6,741 nucleotides of DNA from DASVHS01 sp036390755 (GTDB lineage: Bacteria; Acidobacteriota; Thermoanaerobaculia; Gp7-AA8). The DNA is taken from the NCBI GenBank assembly GCA_036390755.1, contig DASWBH010000245.1:1-6741 (forward strand), in the 5' to 3' direction. Positions 1 through 6,657 of this stretch are shown piece after piece; the first letter of the stretch is position 1; every line of letters starts with the position of its first letter. Below the pieces are notes generated by a model, which ran no database searches, was not told the origin of the DNA, and saw only the letters and a list, made by a program, of their open reading frames with translations. The translations under genes and the position numbers were made by a program.

Positions 1-1237
1 CGTGCTCCCCTTCCGACCCGCTGTACATCGGCAGCGTTCGAAATGCGCCGGCCCATTTGTCGACGCCGATCTCGACCTGCTCGACCTTCGCTCCGCGTTT
101 CTTCGCGCCGCCGAGGCCTTGCAGTGTCGCGGAGTGGACGCGCGGCGCGAGCGTGTTGATCGGCATCGACGCGAGCTGGGCCTCGTTGAGGAACGTCACC
201 TCCGATCCGGTGTCGAGCACAAAGAGGAACCAGCCGTGCCGATTGATCGTGCCGCGAACGTAGGGCCGGAACCCGTCGAGAAACAGGTTCTGATCGGCCG
301 CCGGTTTCTTGTCGGCCGATGTGAGCTTCGTAAACGTGAGCCGGGCGCTGCCGAAGTCGAAGTCGAGCCGGAACTCCTTCAGCAGATTCGCGCCGAGGAG
401 GAAATCGATTCTGAATTCTTTCTTGCCGGTAACGAAGAAGCGCATCTTGTCGTCGGGCATGATCGCGACCGGCACGTTCTCGACGACCATGTCTCCGAGC
501 TCGAGCGTGTCGATGAGTCCGAAGTCGACGGGGATCGGCTCGCCGAGAAGACCGTAGAACGTGCCGCGCGACGTCTGCAGCCGTCTGACCGGAACCTGCG
601 CCGCGAGGCGTTGCGAGACGATCGAGAGCACCGCACCGGAGTCGATGACGGCCGAGACCGGTGACGGCGCCTTGTTGATGCGCGTGTCGATGCGCGGGAC
701 GTCCGGCCGACCCATGTGCATCCGCAATTCGGCCGAGCGCGGACCGGCGGCGAGCCGATACACCTGCACGTTCGAGAGCGCACGCATGTAGTCGAGGTGC
801 CACTGGAGAATGGTCATCCCGCGGTCGATGGCGACGTGAGCCCATTCCAGGCTCGTCTCGAAGCTGTTGTCGAGATAGTCGGCCTGCGAAATGCCCCACG
901 CCGCGTCTGCATGGACGGTGTGGAATGGCGCCATCGCGATCGCCTCGTGAAAGTAGAGCCTCGCGAGGTCAGTGCGATTCGCCGCCAGCTCGGCGTGGCC
1001 GAGGGCGACGAGCTCGCGTGCGCTCTTGCGAGACTGTGCGTCGATCGACGGCGCGAGCTCGATCGCGCGAAGGTAGTCGGCATGGCGGACCATGTCCTCG
1101 ACATCCGAGCCGCGCTCGATCTTCGACGGGATGACGCTCAGCGGCTCGATCGACACATCGGTGTACAGCGCGCATCGCGACGCGGTGGCAAGCGCGGCGA
1201 AAAGAACCCACGTTCTGTGGCGGGGCCGGCCGATCAT
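1..1237 (-). CDS. Tandem-domain aspartyl protease (clan AA, retropepsin-like) with N-terminal TPR-like region, 3' end outside window
   Basis: Visible part is 412 codons from an ATG at 1237; the C-terminus lies beyond base 1. Residues 1-22 have a basic start (MIGRPRHR) and a hydrophobic core (TWVLFAALATA), so export is likely; Cys22 follows an Arg, a poor lipobox. Residues 72-104 read as a TPR repeat (ALGHAELAANRTDLA then FHEAIAMAP) in a helical region of about 45-155. Two active-site motifs follow: D199-S-G-A, with the matching hydrophobic-Gly motif FLLGANLL at 279-286, then D342-T-G-S-E opening a second domain that is cut by the window edge. Two D-[ST]-G-[AS] motifs in one chain suggest a single-chain pseudodimer, as in pepsin-like and tandem bacterial Asp_protease_2 proteins. 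The reading frame is open up to the regulator's stop, 33 bp upstream, so co-transcription is likely. No clear Shine-Dalgarno precedes ATG 1237. Substrate unknown. Confidence 0.85.
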   Translation of the reverse strand, partial: MIGRPRHRTWVLFAALATASRCALYTDVSIEPLSVIPSKIERGSDVEDMVRHADYLRAIELAPSIDAQSRKSARELVALGHAELAANRTDLARLYFHEAIAMAPFHTVHADAAWGISQADYLDNSFETSLEWAHVAIDRGMTILQWHLDYMRALSNVQVYRLAAGPRSAELRMHMGRPDVPRIDTRINKAPSPVSAVIDSGAVLSIVSQRLAAQVPVRRLQTSRGTFYGLLGEPIPVDFGLIDTLELGDMVVENVPVAIMPDDKMRFFVTGKKEFRIDFLLGANLLKEFRLDFDFGSARLTFTKLTSADKKPAADQNLFLDGFRPYVRGTINRHGWFLFVLDTGSEVTFLNEAQLASMPINTLAPRVHSATLQGLGGAKKRGAKVEQVEIGVDKWAGAFRTLPMYSGSEGEH

Positions 1238-1270
1238 CAGGTGCCGCAATTCTAAGCGGCGGCGGTTTGA

Positions 1271-4200
1271 TTAAACGCGTGCGCGCGGTGACGGTTTCCC
1301 AACCATGATGCCGAGCTCGCGGATCTGGTAAGCGAGTGCCTGCCGGGAGATCTTCAGCAGCGCTGCGGCGCGATTCTGATTGCCCGCCGCTTCGAGCAGC
1401 GACTTCACGATGAGTTCGCGACGGAAGCGCGCGACCGCGTCCTGATACGAGCCAATGGTGACGCGCGCAGGCTGGACGTTGCGCAGCCGCTCCGGGAGAT
1501 GCTCGATGTCGATCTCGTGGGCCTCACCCGCCATCGCGTGCGCGGCGCGAATCGCGTTCTGCACCTCGCGGACGTTGCCCGGCCAGTTGTACGACTGCAG
1601 CAGCATCTCCACCTCGGAAGTGAAGGATTGCGGGCCCGACCGATGCCGCGCCCGTTCGCGCGCGAGGAAGTGCTGCGCGATGAGCATCACGTCGCCGCCG
1701 CGTTCGCGCAGCGGAGGAAGCGCGATGTCGACGCCGCGGATGCGGTAGTAGAGGTCTTCGCGGAAGCGCCCCTCCTCGACCGCCGCTTCGAGCTTGCGGT
1801 TCGTCGCGCTGACGATGCGCACGTCCGCCGTGCGATTCAGCGTGTCGCCGACGCGACGGAACTCGCCGTCCTGCAGAAATCGCAGCAGCTTCGCCTGAGC
1901 GGCGAGCGGCATCTCGCCGATCTCGTCGAGGAAAAGAGTGCCGCCGTCGGTTGTCTCGATCACGCCGGCGCGATCCCGATCGGCGCCGGTGAACGCACCG
2001 CGCATGTGGCCGAACAGCTCGCTCTCGACGAGACTGTCGGGAAGCGCGGCGCAGTTGATCGCGGTGAACGGCTTGTGCCGGCGCAATGATGCGCGGTGAA
2101 TCGCGCGGCCGACCAGCTCCTTGCCTGTACCCGATTCGCCGAGGACGCAGACGGCGACGTCACGCGGACCGATGCGCTCGATGAGTGCGAAAACGCTGCG
2201 CATCGCTGCGGACTCGCCGACCATTCCGTCGACGCGGTCGTCGTGTGCGGCAGCGGGCGCTTCTTCCTGTTCCACGATGCGGCGCAGTCGATGATTTTCG
2301 GCGCGCGTGCGGAACAGCGACCCGATCGCATCGCGAGAGGTCTCCGGCCACGCGTGCGAGCCTTCGAGGAAGAGCAGCTCGCGATCGCTGCAGCGCAGCC
2401 AGTCCGGCTCGAGCGATGTTGCGATGCGATCGAACGCAGCGGCATCGAAGCTGCGCGAACCGTCCTGCGCCCACTGGCCGAGCCGGTTGCGTGTGGCGTG
2501 GCACCAGGCGATTGGGAACGTGCTCGCACGGAACGGGTACTCGGCCACAGCGGCCGTGCGAAGGATTTCGAGGTCGAGCGCCGGAAGCGCGGGCGCCGCT
2601 TCGGGCAGCTGAATCGAGAGCTCCTCCGCGATGTCCTCCGCGACGTCCCGGCGCCCAGCCGCGAGCGCGGACCGCAACAACTTCAGCTTCTCCGATCTCG
2701 CCGACGCGCGCGGCGCTTCGCTCTGCGGCGTCCATTGCGCCAACTGGGACAGGAATTCGTCCTCGATCGGTTCGGACGCGAGTCCCCGTCGCATGCGCAT
2801 CAGCCGGTGGCGGTCGTCGAGCTCGCGGTTGCACGACCTGCCCGTCGAGCGCAACGGCGTGCGCTGCTGCTGGATCCAATCGATCTCGTCGACGATCAGC
2901 GCTGCGGCCTCGCGAATCTGCGGCAGGAGATCGCCTCTTCCCAGCAACGACTCGATCGTGCGACGCGCCTCGTCGAAACGAGCGCGTGCGAATTCGAGAT
3001 AGCCGGAGAGCAGATCGACCTCGGCGAGGCGCAGCTCGTCATGTGCGTAGTAGTCGCGCAGCCGGCGGATCCGCTGCGAGGCCGGCGACCAGCGGGCGTC
3101 GTCGATTTCCACGAACGTCAACGTGAAGAGAACGCCCGCTGCGGCGCGGTCGCCTTGCGCTTCGTCGACGATCGCCAGCGCTTCGAGCGCGATCGCGCGC
3201 GTCTCGCCCCAATGGCCGGTCGAGAATGACGCGAACACCCGATCGAGGCAGCCGTCGATGCGCTCCGTTGCACATCGCGCCGCCTCGACCGACTCCGCTG
3301 CGAACCGCTCTGCCGTTTCGAAATCGCCGCGAGTCAGCGCCTCATACGTCGCGAACCGTTTCGCGAAATAGTGATTTTGCGGGAGCCGATCGGCATCCAC
3401 GCTCTCGTCTGAGTCGAGCGCGAGAACCGCACGCTCGTACGCCAGCCGCATCGTCTGCTCGTCGTTCTGCGCATCGGCCGATGCGAGCACTTCGCGAGAT
3501 TCGTGAACACGACCGGTGAGGCGCAGCAGCTCGGCACGAAGGATCGACGCGTTGAACGACGGCGTTGATACCCTTTCGAGACGAGCAAGCGCCGGTGCGT
3601 ACTCGCCGGTGCGGCGCTCGCAACGCGCCAGGAGCAGTTCACGGTCATCTTCCACGAGCAGTGGTGCAACCTCTCGGGCGTCACGATAGCGACCGGCATC
3701 GACGTACGCGTTGCCGAGCATGCGCGCCAGCGGCGCCGTCAACAGCTGCCGCGGGACGCGGCTGAGCGTCCGTACGGTCTCCTCAGCGCTCGACGGCTGG
3801 AACGTGCCGAGGCGGTCGATCGCTTCTGAGGTCTCGCCGATCTCGAGCAGCAGGAGCACCGCGCGGAGCGGATCGGCGACCGACGCTGCGGCGCGACAGA
3901 GCGCCGGCCGCGACGCCTCGGGGATGTGACGCGCACAGTGCTCGCGCACTGCTTCGGATGCGAAGCGGAAGTACTGGTCGTCGACCGAAGTGATGTCGTG
4001 GATCACGAGCTCGTCGAGCGCGTGGTCGAACAGGAACTGACGGAGGAAATCGCCCGCGAGTCTGCGCGGAATCACGGTGCCGAGGAGCGCCAGCGCGGCG
4101 ATGAACGAGCGGCGCGGCTCGGGTGTCGCCGCGAACGAGCCGTCGTCAACGGGCAGCGCTCCGCAGTGCAGGAAGTCGTCGTACGCGTCCGATGCGGTGA

Positions 4201-5158
4201 ACTCGTCGAGCCACGCGCCCGGATTGGGAATCGCCGTGAGGCGATCCTCGATCGCGCGCTGCGCTGCCATTCGCGTGGAGAGCACGAGCCATCGTCGAGG
4301 CGCGACCTCGGCCGTCTCTCGGCCATTGCCGAGGATGCCGACGACATGCGCCGAGTCATCGTCGAGATTCCCGGAGACGACGATCACGTGGCGCTTCGAC
4401 GAGAACCGTTCGAGCAAACGGTCCGCGACCGCGGCAGGCGAGAGTTCGGCACCGACCACCGACGGATCGAGCGCTGCGAGAGCTGCATAACGCTGAATCG
4501 GGAACTCGCTCCCGATCACTGCGAGCGACGCCGAATCGTCGAGAGCTGCGCAGGCGGCAAACGCGTCGACGTCGTCCGCGAAATGCGGCCCTTCGCCGCT
4601 CCACATCGCCTGCAGCGCCGCGGCTCCGGGCGAGAGAATCTGCGCGATCGCGCAGCGGCGCGTCCACTGCAGATCCGCCGTCGCATCGCTGCGAAGGCGG
4701 CGGTACACCTCCGCGAAGACGGTCTCTGCGCGCGTCCACGACTGCCGCAGCACTTCGAGTTGCGGCGCATCGACAAAGCGGGCGAGCTCCTGGATGTTCT
4801 CGAGCGGCGTCGGGGCGTCGCCACCCGGTCGGGCAGCAGTGCGAACGAGCCGGCAATCGCTACCGCGTTTTCTGACCACCGCCCATTCCGCCGGATCGAA
4901 GTCGCTGTCAGCAACGCCGGCGAACTGCAGGACAGCGATGTGTGCGGCGAACTGTCCGGTGAGCGACAACCGATCGCGAGCGCCGAGGCTCCGCACATCG
5001 GCGAGCGGTGTCGCGTTCAGCGATACGACGCGCGCGAATTGCTCGAACCACGGCAGCGTCGGATGGCGCAGCGTCGCCATCGCGGCACGCGGCCAGCAGA
5101 AATTCTGCAGCGACACCTCCACCGCATCGCTACGCCGGGAGGCCCCTCTCATGGACAC
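1271..5158 (-). CDS. Large sigma-54-dependent transcriptional activator (AAA+ and Fis-type HTH) with degenerate kinase-like, STAND-like and TPR-like sensory half
   Basis: 1295 residues, two to three times the usual length of a bacterial enhancer-binding protein. The C-terminal output half is complete: AAA+ module at about 976-1215 with Walker A GESGTGKE (1007-1014), the sigma-54 contact loop GAFTGA (1054-1059), Walker B LFLDE (Asp1078, Glu1079), and FREDLYYR (1132-1139) with the arginine finger. A Fis-type helix-turn-helix occupies about 1245-1284. It should therefore bind DNA and remodel sigma-54 RNA polymerase using ATP. The N-terminal half is inferred from weaker patterns: a kinase C-lobe-like stretch (28-110), a STAND/AAA_16-like NTPase with broken P-loop (about 205-300), winged helix (about 349-410), then TPR-like helices (about 436-760). 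Residues 940-965 look like a helical linker into the AAA+ domain. There is no receiver domain. The start is uncertain: GTG at 5158, ATG at 5152 or ATG at 5080. HP-like residues just after Met27 suggest that upstream sequence is coding, favouring the longer forms. Confidence 0.93.
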   Translation of the reverse strand: MSMRGASRRSDAVEVSLQNFCWPRAAMATLRHPTLPWFEQFARVVSLNATPLADVRSLGARDRLSLTGQFAAHIAVLQFAGVADSDFDPAEWAVVRKRGSDCRLVRTAARPGGDAPTPLENIQELARFVDAPQLEVLRQSWTRAETVFAEVYRRLRSDATADLQWTRRCAIAQILSPGAAALQAMWSGEGPHFADDVDAFAACAALDDSASLAVIGSEFPIQRYAALAALDPSVVGAELSPAAVADRLLERFSSKRHVIVVSGNLDDDSAHVVGILGNGRETAEVAPRRWLVLSTRMAAQRAIEDRLTAIPNPGAWLDEFTASDAYDDFLHCGALPVDDGSFAATPEPRRSFIAALALLGTVIPRRLAGDFLRQFLFDHALDELVIHDITSVDDQYFRFASEAVREHCARHIPEASRPALCRAAASVADPLRAVLLLLEIGETSEAIDRLGTFQPSSAEETVRTLSRVPRQLLTAPLARMLGNAYVDAGRYRDAREVAPLLVEDDRELLLARCERRTGEYAPALARLERVSTPSFNASILRAELLRLTGRVHESREVLASADAQNDEQTMRLAYERAVLALDSDESVDADRLPQNHYFAKRFATYEALTRGDFETAERFAAESVEAARCATERIDGCLDRVFASFSTGHWGETRAIALEALAIVDEAQGDRAAAGVLFTLTFVEIDDARWSPASQRIRRLRDYYAHDELRLAEVDLLSGYLEFARARFDEARRTIESLLGRGDLLPQIREAAALIVDEIDWIQQQRTPLRSTGRSCNRELDDRHRLMRMRRGLASEPIEDEFLSQLAQWTPQSEAPRASARSEKLKLLRSALAAGRRDVAEDIAEELSIQLPEAAPALPALDLEILRTAAVAEYPFRASTFPIAWCHATRNRLGQWAQDGSRSFDAAAFDRIATSLEPDWLRCSDRELLFLEGSHAWPETSRDAIGSLFRTRAENHRLRRIVEQEEAPAAAHDDRVDGMVGESAAMRSVFALIERIGPRDVAVCVLGESGTGKELVGRAIHRASLRRHKPFTAINCAALPDSLVESELFGHMRGAFTGADRDRAGVIETTDGGTLFLDEIGEMPLAAQAKLLRFLQDGEFRRVGDTLNRTADVRIVSATNRKLEAAVEEGRFREDLYYRIRGVDIALPPLRERGGDVMLIAQHFLARERARHRSGPQSFTSEVEMLLQSYNWPGNVREVQNAIRAAHAMAGEAHEIDIEHLPERLRNVQPARVTIGSYQDAVARFRRELIVKSLLEAAGNQNRAAALLKISRQALAYQIRELGIMVGKPSPRARV

Positions 5159-5168
5159 TGTGGAGGAG

Positions 5169-5174
5169 ATGCTA
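5169..5174 (-). promoter_or_regulatory. Possible -10 element (TAGCAT) for the regulator gene
   Basis: On the minus strand TAGCAT matches TATAAT at four of six positions and ends 10 bp before the GTG at 5158. No -35 box lies at normal spacing; the closest, TCGACT, is 22 bp upstream. The pyrimidine-rich run between this box and the start (CTCCTCC) is the opposite of a Shine-Dalgarno, so translation would have a short or absent leader. It is suggestive only, and no -24/-12 sigma-54 promoter is visible in the gap, so autoregulation through sigma-54 is not supported. Confidence 0.22.
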
Positions 5175-5203
5175 CACCGTCCGGCTTCCCTACCTCAGTC
5201 GAC

Positions 5204-5209
5204 TAGAAT
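5204..5209 (+). promoter_or_regulatory. Likely -10 element (TAGAAT) for the phosphatase-glycosylase operon
   Basis: TAGAAT differs from TATAAT at one position and sits 9 bp before the TTG start at 5219. Transcription starting 7-10 bp downstream would give a leader of zero to three bases, that is, a leaderless or nearly leaderless mRNA. No convincing -35 hexamer is found at 16-18 bp spacing, and no Shine-Dalgarno lies before the TTG, which fits this reading. Confidence 0.38.
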
Positions 5210-5218
5210 CACGGCCGT

Positions 5219-6049
5219 TTGAACGATATCGAGATCGCCACCGAGGCCGCGCGGCGCGGTGCCGCCGTCCTGCTCCACTACTGGGAAGACCTGGGCAAAG
5301 AAGACGCGCACGTAAAAGCACGGAACGACTGGGTTTCCGCGGCCGACCGCGAAAGCGAGAAGGCGATCATGTCGTGTCTGCACGAGCTGTCGCCCGGCGA
5401 TGCGTTTCTCGCCGAGGAAACCGGAGCGTCGGCGGGAAACAGCGGAAGAACGTGGATCATCGATCCGCTCGACGGCACATCGAACTACCTGCAGCATTTT
5501 CCGGTCTGGTCGGTCTCGATCGCGCTGCGCACCGGAACGGAGATGACGGCTGGGCTGGTGTACGAACCGCTGCGCGAGCTGTTCTTCACCGCCGAGCGTG
5601 GAGGTGGCGCGTTTCGGAACGGAGAGCGGATGCGCGTTTCGGATCAGGAGCACGCGGAAGGATCCTTCCTCGCCACCGGCTTTCCCTTTCGTGCACAAGA
5701 ATACGTATCGGTTTATTGCCGGATATTTGAGAATGTGATTCGTATCGCAAAAGGGGTTCGCCGCGCCGGCTCGGCCGCGCTCGATCTCGCTTACACCGCG
5801 GCCGGCATTTTCGACGGCTTCTTCGAGCTGCATCTCGCGCCGTGGGATGTCGCCGCCGGATCGCTTCTCGTCGAGGAAGCCGGCGGCGTGATCAGCGACT
5901 TCTCCGGCGGAGGCCGATGGCTCGAGCGCGGCAACATCGTCGGCGCTCCTCCAGGCGTGCATCGCGATCTGCTCGAGCTCATCGGTCGCTACGTCAGCGA
6001 GGGCCAGCTCGACCGCCGTGGCGAAGCGCGATCCATGCAGCCGGAATGA
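5219..6049 (+). CDS. Inositol monophosphatase family protein (SuhB/IMPase-like)
   Basis: 276 residues, typical of the family (about 250-290). It hydrolyses a phosphomonoester such as inositol-1-phosphate with Mg2+ in the cytoplasm; bacterial relatives also act on other sugar phosphates, NADP or PAP, so the substrate cannot be set from sequence. All metal-site motifs are present: E66-E67 in FLAEETG, motif 1 WIIDPLDGTSNY with Asp82, Asp85, Gly86 and Thr87, and the C-terminal motif W209-D210-VAAG followed by EEAGGVISDFSGG. The RRAGSAALDLAYTAAG helix region is also conserved. The TTG start is chosen because the family sequence begins right there (NDIEIATEAARRGAAVLLHY) and no ATG or GTG fits better; it lies just after a promoter-like TAGAAT. 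It is the first gene of a three-gene set, its stop overlapping the next start as ATGA. One patch near residues 159-180 has atypical AT-rich codons. Confidence 0.94.
   Translation: MNDIEIATEAARRGAAVLLHYWEDLGKEDAHVKARNDWVSAADRESEKAIMSCLHELSPGDAFLAEETGASAGNSGRTWIIDPLDGTSNYLQHFPVWSVSIALRTGTEMTAGLVYEPLRELFFTAERGGGAFRNGERMRVSDQEHAEGSFLATGFPFRAQEYVSVYCRIFENVIRIAKGVRRAGSAALDLAYTAAGIFDGFFELHLAPWDVAAGSLLVEEAGGVISDFSGGGRWLERGNIVGAPPGVHRDLLELIGRYVSEGQLDRRGEARSMQPE
5693..5758 (+). other. AT-rich, rare-codon patch inside the phosphatase gene
   Basis: These 22 in-frame codons hold 27 G or C out of 66 bases by hand count (about 41 percent), while flanking codons end almost always in G or C. The patch uses GTA, TAT, ATA, TTT, AAT, ATT and AAA, nearly absent elsewhere in the window. 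The reading frame and family pattern continue unbroken. It contains a TTGAGA hexamer (5727-5732) but no matching -10 box at usual distance. Confidence 0.5.
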
Positions 6050-6657
6050 GCCGCGCGAAGCTGCCGGTCGCGTTCTTCCTCCGGGACACCGTCACCGTCG
6101 CGCGCTCGCTTCTCGGATGCGTGCTCTGGCGGCGCATCGGAGACGAGCTGCTCTCGGTGCGGCTCGTCGAGGTCGAGGCCTATCTCGGCGCGAACGATTC
6201 GGCCAGCCACGCGCGCCGGGGACTGCGCTCCGCCCGAAACGAGTCGATGTATCTCGAAGGCGGCCATGCGTACGTCTACTTCACGTACGGGATGCACTGG
6301 TGCATGAACGTAGTCACGCAGGAAGCGGACCTCGCCGAAGCGGTTCTGCTACGCGCGGCCGAACCGTTGCGAGGCATCGAAGAGATGCGCAAACGACGGC
6401 CGAAGGCGAAACGGGATTACGACCTGATGAACGGGCCGGGCAAATTGTGCGCGGCGCTCGCGATCGACAAAAGCCTCGACGGCGAGAGCCTCCGCGGCGA
6501 TCGTCTCTTCCTGACGAAGCGTGGCATCGACGTCACCGACGCCGATATCGCTGTGAGCCCGCGCATCGGCGTCGAGGGTGCCGGCGACGCGGCGTTCTGG
6601 CCGTTGCGGTTCTTTCTGCGCGGCAACCGCTACGTCTCGGCGTACCGCAATGTCTGA
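6046..6657 (+). CDS. 3-methyladenine DNA glycosylase, AAG/MPG family
   Basis: 203 residues, the usual size of bacterial members. It is a monofunctional base-excision repair enzyme that flips out and removes alkylated or deaminated purines (3-methyladenine, 7-methylguanine, hypoxanthine). Key residues of human AAG can be matched: Glu44 for catalytic Glu125 (in VEVEAYLG), Tyr46 for Tyr127, His55 for His136, Tyr78 for Tyr159, Tyr81 for the intercalating Tyr162, and Asn88 for Asn169 in YGMHWCMN. Further family signatures are VLLRAAEPL (about 104-112) and NGPGKLCAALAIDKSLDG. The ATG at 6046 overlaps the phosphatase TGA (ATGA), so translation is probably coupled. The gene ends 8 bp inside the next one. 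The matched pocket residues suggest an active enzyme. Confidence 0.95.
   Translation: MSRAKLPVAFFLRDTVTVARSLLGCVLWRRIGDELLSVRLVEVEAYLGANDSASHARRGLRSARNESMYLEGGHAYVYFTYGMHWCMNVVTQEADLAEAVLLRAAEPLRGIEEMRKRRPKAKRDYDLMNGPGKLCAALAIDKSLDGESLRGDRLFLTKRGIDVTDADIAVSPRIGVEGAGDAAFWPLRFFLRGNRYVSAYRNV

Noticed and set aside
2..664. Long plus-strand open frame opposite the protease gene, and similar plus-strand frames opposite the regulator (for example 2096-3229 and 3926-5206).
   Set aside because: They are Arg/Glu-rich translations with no family pattern, antisense to frames with clear motifs. Such shadow frames are expected in GC-rich DNA with strong third-position bias.
1171..1176. Lipoprotein processing site at Cys22 of the protease.
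   Set aside because: The residue before the Cys is Arg and the stretch TASRC does not fit a lipobox, so a plain signal peptide or anchor is the safer reading.
1238..1270. Possible terminator between regulator and protease genes.
   Set aside because: The 33-bp gap has a GC-rich run but no stem-loop followed by a T-run on the minus strand.
2499..2514. TGGCAC resembling the -24 half of a sigma-54 promoter.
   Set aside because: No TTGC-type -12 element follows at the required spacing, and it lies inside the regulator's coding sequence.
936..4651. Four copies of the octamer GCGATCGC (936-943, 2381-2388, 3189-3196, 4644-4651), more than simple base composition predicts.
   Set aside because: All lie in genes where favoured GCG, ATC and CGC codons create the word, and spacing is irregular. 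Only a genome-wide count corrected for codon use could show a HIP1-like signal.
4640..4655. Perfect 16-bp palindrome CTGCGCGATCGCGCAG.
   Set aside because: It lies inside coding sequence (Arg-Cys-Ala-Ile-Ala-Gln in the regulator). A rough chance estimate for one such palindrome in a window of this length and composition is a few tenths, and there is no spacer or T-run to make it a terminator.
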